DNA of 64,000 nucleotides, taken from positions 62,001-126,000 of the forward strand of contig NC_017098.1 of assembly GCF_000242595.2 (NCBI RefSeq), written 5' to 3'. Source of the stretch: Spirochaeta africana DSM 8902. GTDB lineage: Bacteria > Spirochaetota > Spirochaetia > DSM-27196 > DSM-8902. Shown in pieces: positions 17,262-25,351 of this stretch (positions are counted from its first letter, which is position 1; the number at the start of each line of letters is the position of its first letter). The notes under the pieces were generated by a model that ran no database searches, was not told the DNA's origin, and saw nothing but the letters and a program-made list of their open reading frames with translations. The translations under genes were made by a program, and so were the position numbers.

Positions 17262-18233
17262 ATGGAATGGATGCGGTGGCAGCCGGAAAAGCGGCGCAGG
17301 GCAGTGCTGGTGCTGTTGATGATTGTGGCGACAGGCAGTGTTGCCTTGATGGCCGATGATCGCGCTGCGTCGGGCGAGTCGGCAGTGCCGCAGCGGTATC
17401 TGCCGGGGGATCGCCTGGACCAGGCGGCATACGACTATTATTCTGACGCAATGGTGCGGCCAGCCGGGCGGGATTTCCGGCCGGCTGCCGGTCAGCGCTG
17501 GGACGGGATGGAGTTCCTGGTTGCCCGGCCTGCCAGGTCGGGAAGGCAGGCTGCAGCTGCGTATGAGCCGCAGCTGATCCTGGTGCAGGTGGGCGCGGCT
17601 GATCCGGTTCCGATCGGGTTTCGCCAGGGCAAGGCCGGGTATACCGAGTACATTCTGGATTTTATGGGCGATGGTCGCCTGGACCATGTTACCGCCGCGC
17701 CGGCAGTGCCGTTCTGGGTGTTGTACCGGGCCGGCGGCAACCCGGCAGCCCGCAGCCGGACCCTGCTGATGTACATGGACTATCACCTGGAGGGGCTGGA
17801 GTCACCGGTCGATCCCTACCGCCGCGGGGCCAGCCACGATGAGCTGCTGGCGGAGCTGGAGCGGGCAGCCCGGGATCCGGCGTACCTCAACCGCGATATG
17901 GCGTTTCATCTGCACTTCAGCCTGACGCAGGGGCAGCGTTATCCGGAGCAGGTCTACTACAGCTGGATGTATCTGGGGTCGGCCATAAACGAACGCTACG
18001 GGTTTGATCATGCCCTGCCCGCGGTAGAGTCGATCCGCTATGCCTATCGCCTGGGCCGCATGGTGGAGGCTATGGAGTGGATCCGCTTCCTGCAGCGTAT
18101 CCGCCAGGGGCTGGTGGCGGCCCAGATCTACGACACCCTGACGGAATCCGATCCGGATGCCCGCGAACGCAAGCGGCAGTGGGTTATAAACCGCAACCCG
18201 GACCACTGGTGGGTTCGGCAGGCACTGGAATAG
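17262..18233 (+). CDS. Exported protein of unknown function
   Basis: A protein of about 323 residues with an N-terminal hydrophobic segment (RRRAVLVLLMIVATGSVALMA). A soluble domain with several Tyr-rich helices near the C-terminus follows (YPEQVYYSWMYLGSAINERYG). The middle segment YTEYILDFMGDGRLDHVT looks like an FG-GAP or EF-hand-like loop (D-x-D/G-D-G) but is single. The start is uncertain: ATGs at 17262 and 17271 both lack a good Shine-Dalgarno, and TATGCT at 17248-17253 hints at a near-leaderless message. It is tail-to-tail with the SdiA-regulated-like gene, ten bases apart. Family not recognised. Confidence 0.6.
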   Translation: MEWMRWQPEKRRRAVLVLLMIVATGSVALMADDRAASGESAVPQRYLPGDRLDQAAYDYYSDAMVRPAGRDFRPAAGQRWDGMEFLVARPARSGRQAAAAYEPQLILVQVGAADPVPIGFRQGKAGYTEYILDFMGDGRLDHVTAAPAVPFWVLYRAGGNPAARSRTLLMYMDYHLEGLESPVDPYRRGASHDELLAELERAARDPAYLNRDMAFHLHFSLTQGQRYPEQVYYSWMYLGSAINERYGFDHALPAVESIRYAYRLGRMVEAMEWIRFLQRIRQGLVAAQIYDTLTESDPDARERKRQWVINRNPDHWWVRQALE

Positions 18234-18243
18234 CAGCCGCGAT

Positions 18244-19071
18244 TCAGTCCGGATCGGCGGGCAGGTCATACACGTACAGCCGGTTCTCCTCGTCGTTCAC
18301 CAGGTAGAGTTTACCTGCTGCGCGATCTACGGCGATGCCCTCGAACCCGACCCGGGTGAGCTGCCAGCCGCGCTGGATGCGATAGCTGCTGTCCACCACC
18401 ACAATTTTTGCCGACTGATCGCTGACGATCCACAGCTCGTCGTACTCGGCATCGTACCACAGGCCTGAAAGCTCCAGCAGAAAGTATGGTGGCGGGAAGT
18501 CTGCCTGGAGTCGACGCAGGATGTCCCCTGGCTGGCTGTTGGGCGCATCCGGGTCAAGATTGATCTCCAGCAGCCAGCGTGGGATGTTCTGGTTGGCAAG
18601 ATACAGGATATTACGATGGGGATTGAATGCGATCCCCTCCAGCCCGGTATTGAGCTCGTTCACCGGGACATCTACCGGAAAGCGGCGCAGTTCTGCGCCG
18701 GTGCGGTCGATGTGGACAATCTCGCGCCGGCGTTCCTCGGCCAGATACAGGCTGCCGTCGCGCGGATCCTGGGTGATCCCTTCCAGGTCGTGCCCCTCGT
18801 ACGAGAGTTTTGCCAGGATCTCTCCTTCAAAGGTGATGGCGTATACACCATCACCGCGCATGTCGCTTACAGTCCACAGGAATGCGCCGGAGCGGTCCAG
18901 TGTCAGCCCCGAGGGGTCCTCGATTTCCAGGTCGTAGGCGGCATTCGGGTGGATAGTTGGCAGGCTGTGCTGTGCCGCTGCTGGTTCAATCGCGGTCGCT
19001 GCCAGCAGGACAAGGGTGCAGTACAGGCGTGACAACTGCGGTCTGCTAATCGGTGCACCCCAATGCAGCAT
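18244..19071 (-). CDS. SdiA-regulated-family β-propeller, exported
   Basis: A 275-residue secreted protein. A signal peptide ends near AAAQ, followed by repeated propeller blades with the wording of the SdiA-regulated/phytase-like family (DPSGLTLDRSGAFLWTVSD; GHDLEGITQDPRDGSLYLAEER; NTGLEGIAFNPHRNILYLANQ; GFEGIAVDRAAGKLYLVND). The family lies in the periplasm or on the surface and its activity is not settled. It starts two bases after the stop of the DUF4956 gene, so the two form an operon. The same neighbourhood has CotH on the other strand. Confidence 0.82.
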   Translation of the reverse strand: MLHWGAPISRPQLSRLYCTLVLLAATAIEPAAAQHSLPTIHPNAAYDLEIEDPSGLTLDRSGAFLWTVSDMRGDGVYAITFEGEILAKLSYEGHDLEGITQDPRDGSLYLAEERRREIVHIDRTGAELRRFPVDVPVNELNTGLEGIAFNPHRNILYLANQNIPRWLLEINLDPDAPNSQPGDILRRLQADFPPPYFLLELSGLWYDAEYDELWIVSDQSAKIVVVDSSYRIQRGWQLTRVGFEGIAVDRAAGKLYLVNDEENRLYVYDLPADPD

Positions 19072-19073
19072 GC

Positions 19074-19775
19074 TCAGGTGTGCTCCAGGATCTGGATGTT
19101 CAGCTGTTCGGCAGCCGCAAACTCGTTAAAGCGGGTATACAGCTCGACCAGGTCGGCGCTGCGGGGGCGGCGAACCTCGAACTCCAGCTCGATCATGGGT
19201 GCCTTGCTCTTGCCGTTGGCTCTACTGGCTGACTCGCCGCGGGTGCCAACGATCTTGTAGCGCAGTCCGGAGGACTGGATAAAGGTCTCCACCGCTGCCT
19301 TTTTGGCAAGATGATCCTGGGTGAATTTGCAGCGGATCAGGAAAAACTGCCGGGCTGGCAGCAGGCGCGGAACGGTCAGCACCATGATAGAGAGAATGGC
19401 AAAGGCGGTTATGGAAAGGTAGTACTGCCGGGTGCCGACCAGAATCCCGATGATCACCGCAAACAGGATAAAGGTTATGCCTTTCTGTTCGGTCAGGGCG
19501 GAACGGAAGCGGACAATACTCAGCACCCCGAATATGCCGAAAAAGGTAACCGCCTGCACCGAGTTGTCGATATGCATCATTACCGACATCAGTACCGTTA
19601 ACAGCGGGATAACCTCGGTAAGGGAGTCGTCGAGCTTTTTGTGGCGGTTGCTCAGCACGTAGACCATAAGGATGGCCAGACCGAACAGAAAGCTCAGGCC
19701 AAGGCTGGTAAAGGTGTGCAGGCCAATGGCGGGGGAGCCGGTTGCTGCGGATACGTCTTGCAGGATGTTCATCAC
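19074..19775 (-). CDS. DUF4956 membrane protein
   Basis: A 233-residue inner-membrane protein. Four hydrophobic helices fill residues ~20-140, with the typical SIVRFRSALTEQKGITFILFAVIIGILVG. A soluble C-terminal domain follows. This is the DUF4956 family, often encoded beside CotH kinases and VTC-type polyphosphate polymerases. The start is GTG at 19775: a promoter ends six bases upstream of it and no Shine-Dalgarno exists; an ATG follows immediately at 19772. It is co-transcribed with the propeller gene. Role unknown. Confidence 0.85.
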   Translation of the reverse strand: MMNILQDVSAATGSPAIGLHTFTSLGLSFLFGLAILMVYVLSNRHKKLDDSLTEVIPLLTVLMSVMMHIDNSVQAVTFFGIFGVLSIVRFRSALTEQKGITFILFAVIIGILVGTRQYYLSITAFAILSIMVLTVPRLLPARQFFLIRCKFTQDHLAKKAAVETFIQSSGLRYKIVGTRGESASRANGKSKAPMIELEFEVRRPRSADLVELYTRFNEFAAAEQLNIQILEHT

Positions 19776-19781
19776 TCGCCC

Positions 19782-19810
19782 ATGGTACGCGGATTCCCGG
19801 CTGGAGGCAA
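19782..19810 (-). promoter_or_regulatory. Leaderless promoter of the DUF4956 gene
   Basis: Minus strand: TTGCCT, 17 bases, TACCAT, GGGCGA, then GTG at 19775. It lies back to back with the CotH promoter. Confidence 0.65.
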
Positions 19811-19840
19811 TACTCTGCGGGAGCGCGGCGTGAGCGGTGG

Positions 19841-19869
19841 TTTTGGCGCGGCAGCATCGGTGCTATACT
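19841..19869 (+). promoter_or_regulatory. Leaderless promoter of the CotH gene
   Basis: TTTTGG, 17 bases, TATACT, GCCGGG, then the ATG at 19876. The -10 box is strong and the -35 weak. No Shine-Dalgarno. Confidence 0.6.
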
Positions 19870-19875
19870 GCCGGG

Positions 19876-22026
19876 ATGCATAAGACTGTTCTGCACATTG
19901 TATTTCCTGTTATCGTGGCGCTGGTGGCCCTGCAGGGCCTGGCTGCTGATGTCCCGCAGGCCCCCGGCGCGGTGGAGTTCGGGGATCCGCAGCTGTACCA
20001 GGCAGTGGTAGATACCCTGGGGATTCAGTCGGGGGTGCCGGTCTTTCCGGATGACATGGCCGACCTGGAATCCCTGCGGGCTCGCAGTGCCGGGATCACC
20101 AGCCTGGCCGGCCTGGAGACAGCGGTAAATCTCCGGGAGCTGGATCTGCGCGACAACGCGGTGCGAGACCTGGCACCGCTGGCAGAACTGGTGCAGCTTG
20201 AGTGGCTCAGCCTGCGGGAAAATCCGGGGCTGCAGAGCCTGACCCCAATCGCCGGGCTGACCGGGCTTACCTACCTGAACATAAATCGCAACGAAGAGAT
20301 TCAGAGTATTCGCCCGCTGGCCGACATGACCGGGCTAACGGTGCTGATCATGCGGAATGTACCGGTACTGGCGGATGCCGGGGAGCGAGAGGTGCTGTCC
20401 GGCCTGACCAGGCTGAAGCGGCTGAATGTGCGCAACACCGGTCTGCCGTCGGTCGAGCTATTGCTGCCGGGGCTGGAAGCAGGGCTGTATCGCGAGCAGC
20501 TGGATCTGCGCGAGAACCCCCTTGATGATACAGAGCTGCTGGAGCCGTATCTCGAGGATATCGAGGACTACGCCGCCGGGATTCCCAGCCGTAACCTTGA
20601 TCGCTACCAGGAGTATCTGGCCCTGTTTGATCCGCAGCAGCTGCATCGCTTTACCCTGCGGGTGGATCGCGCCGAGTGGGATGCCATGAACAGCCATCTG
20701 GTGGAATATACCGATGATGTTGATGGGCGCGGGCGCAGCGGTCGCTACTGGCGGGCAGACGAACTGATATACGAGGGTTCCAACGGGCGTGTAGTGGTGG
20801 AGGATGCCGGGTTCAGAACCCGCGGCAACACCACCCGGACTATCCCCGAGAATCCGCCGGGGTCGGGAGAGTATCATCGGGCCCATTTCAACATCGCAGT
20901 GAATCGCCCCCTGGACCTGGAGCCGGGAACGGAAGAATACCAGCAGCGACGGGATCGGCGACTGTTCAATCTGCGCCGGATCGGGTTCAAGTACGGGGTG
21001 GCGGATCACGAGAACAGCGACGGGGTAATCCGCGAGGTGTATGCCCAGAATCTGCTGAATGATGCCGGTGTCATGACCTCGCGGGCGGGGCTGGCGGCGA
21101 TAGGCTTCGAGATTCTCGAGCCGGATGGATCGGTAACCGAACTGGATTACGGGATGTACATGAGCTTTGAGCCGATCAACAAGAACTTTCTGAATCGGCG
21201 CTGGGGTACAGCCTTTAATGATGGTGATTTGTACAAGAATCTCTGGCAGGGCGGCGGCCCGGCAACCCTGGCGCCGGATGCCAACCTGGAGCGGGATGGT
21301 TCGCGTTTGATCGGGGTAAAGGACTGGGAGCGCAACTATCGCCCGAGCTATGACCAGAAAAACAACGATGGCCCTGATGATGTTCGCACCCACGAGAATC
21401 TGCGGGGGTTTATCGCGGAGCTTGATGCACGCGAGGGGGATGCTCTGCGGCGGTATCTGGATCGGGAGTTTGCGATCGAGCGGTACCTGAGCTACATGGC
21501 TGCCAACCTGCTGCTGGGAAACCCCGACGACTACCGCGGTAATTTCAACAACTACTACATGTATTTTCCCATGGAGAACACCCCGACCGATCCGCCGCAG
21601 GGGGTGGATGGCGGCCTGGACCGGATCGAGTTCATGCCCTATGACTATGATCACGGTCTGGGCGGTGGCTGGGAAGGCTACTACGATACCGCTGCCGTCG
21701 GCATTTTTTCGGTGCCGGCAGCTGAACTGCATGGACGCACCCTGCCGCGGCCGCTGGTGGACAAGGTGCTGGCGATTCCCGAGTATCGGCAGCAGTATGT
21801 CGATCGGCTGGAGGACCTGCTGGACTCAGGCCTGTTTGCGTACGAGGGATATGCGGATTTTCACCGTGATGTTGCTCGCCTGGCCGAGGAGGAGGATATC
21901 CGGGTGTTTGGTCGCTGGAATACCCAGCCGATGCAGCCCGAACCGAGTGCGGCGGTACGTTCGTACTTCGAGAAGCGAATCCGCGGGGTGCGTCGGGATA
22001 TCGATGTGTTCCGCTACAGCAACTGA
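19876..22026 (+). CDS. LRR–CotH kinase-family exported protein
   Basis: A 716-residue protein in three parts. First is a signal peptide. Second are leucine-rich repeats at about residues 50-210 (LAGLETAVNLRELDLRDN, LVQLEWLSLREN, LTGLTYLNINRN), the InlA-like type. Third is a CotH domain beginning near FTLRVDRAEWDAMN, with FRTRGNTTRTIPENPP, a ligand-rich QKNNDG and the kinase-like EFMPYDYDHGLGGG. CotH proteins are atypical protein kinases that phosphorylate secreted or surface proteins; activity here is inferred. It is divergent from DUF4956/SdiA-regulated genes. Its last 13 bases overlap the end of the convergent gene at 22014. Confidence 0.85.
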   Translation: MHKTVLHIVFPVIVALVALQGLAADVPQAPGAVEFGDPQLYQAVVDTLGIQSGVPVFPDDMADLESLRARSAGITSLAGLETAVNLRELDLRDNAVRDLAPLAELVQLEWLSLRENPGLQSLTPIAGLTGLTYLNINRNEEIQSIRPLADMTGLTVLIMRNVPVLADAGEREVLSGLTRLKRLNVRNTGLPSVELLLPGLEAGLYREQLDLRENPLDDTELLEPYLEDIEDYAAGIPSRNLDRYQEYLALFDPQQLHRFTLRVDRAEWDAMNSHLVEYTDDVDGRGRSGRYWRADELIYEGSNGRVVVEDAGFRTRGNTTRTIPENPPGSGEYHRAHFNIAVNRPLDLEPGTEEYQQRRDRRLFNLRRIGFKYGVADHENSDGVIREVYAQNLLNDAGVMTSRAGLAAIGFEILEPDGSVTELDYGMYMSFEPINKNFLNRRWGTAFNDGDLYKNLWQGGGPATLAPDANLERDGSRLIGVKDWERNYRPSYDQKNNDGPDDVRTHENLRGFIAELDAREGDALRRYLDREFAIERYLSYMAANLLLGNPDDYRGNFNNYYMYFPMENTPTDPPQGVDGGLDRIEFMPYDYDHGLGGGWEGYYDTAAVGIFSVPAAELHGRTLPRPLVDKVLAIPEYRQQYVDRLEDLLDSGLFAYEGYADFHRDVARLAEEEDIRVFGRWNTQPMQPEPSAAVRSYFEKRIRGVRRDIDVFRYSN

Positions 22027-22781
22027 GCCGAGCGCGCCCAGTCATAATGCTGGTTATGCAGGGTGTTCAGATCCGGCATGGGATAGAACAGCGGATCTTC
22101 GCTGCGGTTGCCCACAAACACCCCGCTGTTGATAACCTGAAAACTGAACCGCTCGATGTTGCTGCGGTATACGGTCTTGGTGGGTTTGGCTGCCAGCTGC
22201 TCGACCTCGTGGATGCAGTCATGCAGATGATCCGAGTTTCGGTCGTAGGCCGGGCCGATGTTGCCGGTGGGGCCGTCGGTGCTCAGGTCTACCATTTTGA
22301 CATCGGTAAACACGATGGCCGGTACGGTGATCTTGGTACGTGCAGGATCGGTCATAAACCCGGCGAAATCCCCGGGGCTCAGGGTGCTGACAACAAGGGG
22401 ATGAACCGGACACAGTTCCTGGTAGAGGTGGAACCGGCGCTCCTCGCGACCGGGCATGGTACCACGCTGCAGCCGCAGTGATCGACCATCCCGGGTGGTA
22501 AGGTAGAGTCCTTGCAGCTGCTGCAGCGGGATGTTCTCCAGGGTTCGGTATACCGAGAGATACAGGGTGTGCTTTGGCTCGCCGCCGGGGTGCGGTACGC
22601 AGCGGTCCTTGGCGTACTGCCAGTCGAAATACTCGCCGAATTCGCCCGCAACCTCGAAAAACATGATCGGCTCGAACTTGCTTTTTTTGGTGCCGGTCGC
22701 CATATAGGTGCCGAACTCTTCCGGCGGCAGCTGGCTGGCGATCAGTGCCTCGATGGGATAAACCGTCAGGTAGAAGTACAT
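22014..22781 (-). CDS. Protein of unknown function, CotH neighbour
   Basis: A 255-residue cytosolic-looking protein without signal peptide or membrane helix. It begins MYFYLTVYPIEALIASQLPP, with a GGGGGG run five bases before the ATG. The C-terminal third is rich in charged and aromatic residues (HLHDCIHEVEQLAAKPTKTVYRSNIERFSF). It stands where the VTC/polyphosphate-polymerase gene is often found in CotH/DUF4956 clusters, but I see no VTC motifs. The stop TAG lies inside the last codons of the CotH gene on the opposite strand. Family not recognised. Confidence 0.65.
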   Translation of the reverse strand: MYFYLTVYPIEALIASQLPPEEFGTYMATGTKKSKFEPIMFFEVAGEFGEYFDWQYAKDRCVPHPGGEPKHTLYLSVYRTLENIPLQQLQGLYLTTRDGRSLRLQRGTMPGREERRFHLYQELCPVHPLVVSTLSPGDFAGFMTDPARTKITVPAIVFTDVKMVDLSTDGPTGNIGPAYDRNSDHLHDCIHEVEQLAAKPTKTVYRSNIERFSFQVINSGVFVGNRSEDPLFYPMPDLNTLHNQHYDWARSAQLL

Positions 22782-22935
22782 ATCGACCCCCCTTTTCCCT
22801 TGTGTGCAGGTACTCTATAGCATAGGCTATAGGAAGCTGGTCTGCAAATGCAGGCCGGATATGCAGGCCAGACATGCAGGATGGAGATGCACAACGAACC
22901 GGTCTGCAGTGAATGGACTGAACGGAGGTGCCGAG

Positions 22936-25104
22936 ATGCTGGGATTCATCATTATGGCAGCTGTGGCCGCACTGAGTTTTGCTGCAGTCAACTTTGTCGT
23001 GGTGCGCCGCAAGGACCCGGGAACCGAGCTGATGCGCGAGATTGCCGGGGCTATCCAGGAGGGTGCGGACGCCTTTATCTGGCATGAGTACCGGGTGATC
23101 TTTGCTATGGCGGTGGTGGTTGCCGTGCTGCTGGCGGTTGTGGTGTCGTGGTACACCGGCGCGGCATTCCTGCTGGGGGCAGTAATGAGCGGTTCGGCAG
23201 GGCTGGTCGGGATGAAGATTGCCACCATTGCCAATGTGCGGGTATCCAACACTGCTCGTATAACCGGCAGCCTGGGCCCCACGCTTAAGGTGGCGTTCCA
23301 GGGCGGCAGCGTAATGGGGCTGGCGGTAGGCGGGTTTGCCCTGCTGGGACTGGCGCTGGTGTATCTGGTGTTCGGCCGCTGGCTGGGCCAGACCGAGGTT
23401 GCACAGATTACCGTGATCACCAACCGGATCGGAATCAACTACATCCCCTTTACCATGACCGTCTCCGGCTACGCCCTGGGCTGCTCGATTATAGCGATGT
23501 TCGATCGTGTTGGCGGCGGTATCTACACCAAGGCTGCCGACATGGGGGCCGACCTGGTGGGCAAGACCGAGGCCCATATCCCCGAGGACGATCCCCGCAA
23601 CCCGGCCACCATAGCCGATAATGTGGGCGACAACGTTGGCGACGTTGCCGGACTGGGTGCCGACCTGCTGGAAAGCTATGTCGGCTCGCTGATCGCCTGC
23701 GTAGTTCTGGCGGCTTATATGTACCACACCCAGACCACCGGGCCGCAGCCCATCTCCGGAGAGCTGGTGCAGCGCCTGATGCTGTTCCCGCTGGCTTTTG
23801 CCGCGATCGGCGTACTGGCCTGTATCGTGGGGATTTTTACCCTGATCGCCAAGAAGGTCTCGGATCAGCCCCATCGCGAGCTGAATGTAGCAACCTGGAG
23901 CTCGGCCCTGCTTACCCTTGTCGGAACCGGGTTTTTTACCTGGTGGTATTTCGGCGGGGTAGATCTTACCGGGATCGGGTTCCGCCTGGGCGTGCTGTCA
24001 CCCTGGCTGGCGGCCGTGGCCGGGATACTGACCGGGGTCCTGGTGGGGCAGTCGGCTGAGTACTACACCAGTTTCAGCTATGCCCCGACCCGGGAGCTTG
24101 CTGCTGCTGCCCGGGAGGGAACCGCCCTCACCATAACCGAGGGGCTGTCGCTGGGGATGCGCTCGGTATTTGCGCCGGTGCTGCTGCTGGCCCTGGCCAC
24201 TATTACCGCCAACGCCATTGCCGGGCTGTACGGGGTGGCCATGGCCGCGATCGGGATGCTGTCGTTTGTGGTGGCAACGGTATCGGTGGATACCTACGGC
24301 CCGATTGCTGACAATGCCGGCGGGATTAGCGAGATGAGCAAGCTTGATCCCGGGGTGCGCGAGATTACCGATCATCTGGATTCGGTCGGCAACACCACTG
24401 CCGCCATCGGGAAGGGGTTCGCTATCGGATCGGCGGCGTTTGCCGCGCTGTCTTTGTTCTCGTCGTACCTGTTCAGCCAGGCCGCCCCGGACGACACCGC
24501 CGGCTACGAGCTGGTGCTGAATATGATAAACACACTTACCTTGGCCGGTGCCCTGGTCGGGGCCGTGCTGCCGTTTCTGTTCTCCGGCATCCTGATACGT
24601 GCGGTTGCCCGCGCCGCCCGCAAGATGGTGCAGGAGGTGCGCCGGCAGTTCGCCGAGATCCCCGGTATCCTGAGTGGCACCGAAAAACCCGATTACAAGC
24701 TCTGTATCGAGATCTCCTCGGCCGGCGCCCTGGCCGAGATGAAGCTCCCCGCCCTGCTGGCGGTACTCACCCCCATCGTCACCGGCTTTCTGTTCGGCGC
24801 CGAGTTCGTCGGGGGGCTGCTGATCGGCACCACCCTCTCGGCCATCATGCTGGCCCTGTTCAGCGCCAACAGCGGCGGCGCCTGGGACAACGGCAAGAAA
24901 CTGATCGAGCAGGGCTACTACGGCGGGAAGGGTTCGGACGCCCACGACGCCTCGGTTGTCGGCGACACCGTCGGCGACCCGCTCAAGGACACCGTTGGCC
25001 CATCGCTGGACATCCTGATCAAGATCATGGCCGTGGTATCACTGATCACCGTGAACATCTTCCTGCGCTACAACCTGCTGGACTGGGTGAGCGGGTTGTG
25101 GTGA
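22936..25104 (+). CDS. hppA: K+-type membrane-bound ion-pumping pyrophosphatase
   Basis: A 722-residue integral membrane protein of about 16 helices that couples PPi hydrolysis to H+ or Na+ pumping. Hallmarks are DNVGDNVGDVAGLGADLLES (substrate/Mg site), VDTYGPIADNAGGISEM, and the C-terminal GDTVGDPLKDTVGPSLD. GNTTAAIGKGFAIGSA has Ala and Gly where K+-independent enzymes have Lys and Thr, so this should be the K+-dependent class, which can pump Na+ or H+. GGAGG lies seven bases before the chosen ATG; the frame is open further upstream but is not needed. The 22782-22935 leader contains short ATGCAGG repeats and no clear motif. Confidence 0.95.
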   Translation: MLGFIIMAAVAALSFAAVNFVVVRRKDPGTELMREIAGAIQEGADAFIWHEYRVIFAMAVVVAVLLAVVVSWYTGAAFLLGAVMSGSAGLVGMKIATIANVRVSNTARITGSLGPTLKVAFQGGSVMGLAVGGFALLGLALVYLVFGRWLGQTEVAQITVITNRIGINYIPFTMTVSGYALGCSIIAMFDRVGGGIYTKAADMGADLVGKTEAHIPEDDPRNPATIADNVGDNVGDVAGLGADLLESYVGSLIACVVLAAYMYHTQTTGPQPISGELVQRLMLFPLAFAAIGVLACIVGIFTLIAKKVSDQPHRELNVATWSSALLTLVGTGFFTWWYFGGVDLTGIGFRLGVLSPWLAAVAGILTGVLVGQSAEYYTSFSYAPTRELAAAAREGTALTITEGLSLGMRSVFAPVLLLALATITANAIAGLYGVAMAAIGMLSFVVATVSVDTYGPIADNAGGISEMSKLDPGVREITDHLDSVGNTTAAIGKGFAIGSAAFAALSLFSSYLFSQAAPDDTAGYELVLNMINTLTLAGALVGAVLPFLFSGILIRAVARAARKMVQEVRRQFAEIPGILSGTEKPDYKLCIEISSAGALAEMKLPALLAVLTPIVTGFLFGAEFVGGLLIGTTLSAIMLALFSANSGGAWDNGKKLIEQGYYGGKGSDAHDASVVGDTVGDPLKDTVGPSLDILIKIMAVVSLITVNIFLRYNLLDWVSGLW

Positions 25105-25196
25105 GGCAGTGCCGCGGGTGAGCAGTGCCGGTGGCGCCAGTTGCGCCGGCAATTGTGCCGGGCTGCCGCAATCGCCGGGCTGCCGAAAACGGTGGG

Positions 25197-25296
25197 CTGT
25201 GGGAGTTTGCCCACACCAATCAGTTTGATCTGAGATAGTTATACTTTTGTTATAGTTTCTCAGATCAGAGTGATTGTTCCGGGGCTCGTCCCACAG
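25197..25296. repeat. ~100-bp palindromic element, copy 2
   Basis: Ends CTGTGGGA (25197-25204) and TCCCACAG (25289-25296) are perfect inverted repeats. Inside is a near-perfect hairpin, GATCTGAGATAGTTATAC / GTTATAGTTTCTCAGATC. It is homologous, in inverse orientation, to 7091-7189. It lies between the pyrophosphatase and the 3' end of the AbiEi-like gene (25352). The 25105-25196 stretch before it is GC-rich with CCGGGCTGCCG repeats and no gene. Confidence 0.8.
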
Positions 25297-25351
25297 GTCC
25301 CCGGTCAGGGTTCAACGGTCACTCCAGTCTGTCTGGCCAGTCCTCCAGAGG

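Noticed and set aside
22804-22935. Upstream extension of the pyrophosphatase frame
   Set aside because: GGAGG and the usual N-terminal membrane helix place the start at 22936; the extension is Cys/Arg-rich and unlike the family.
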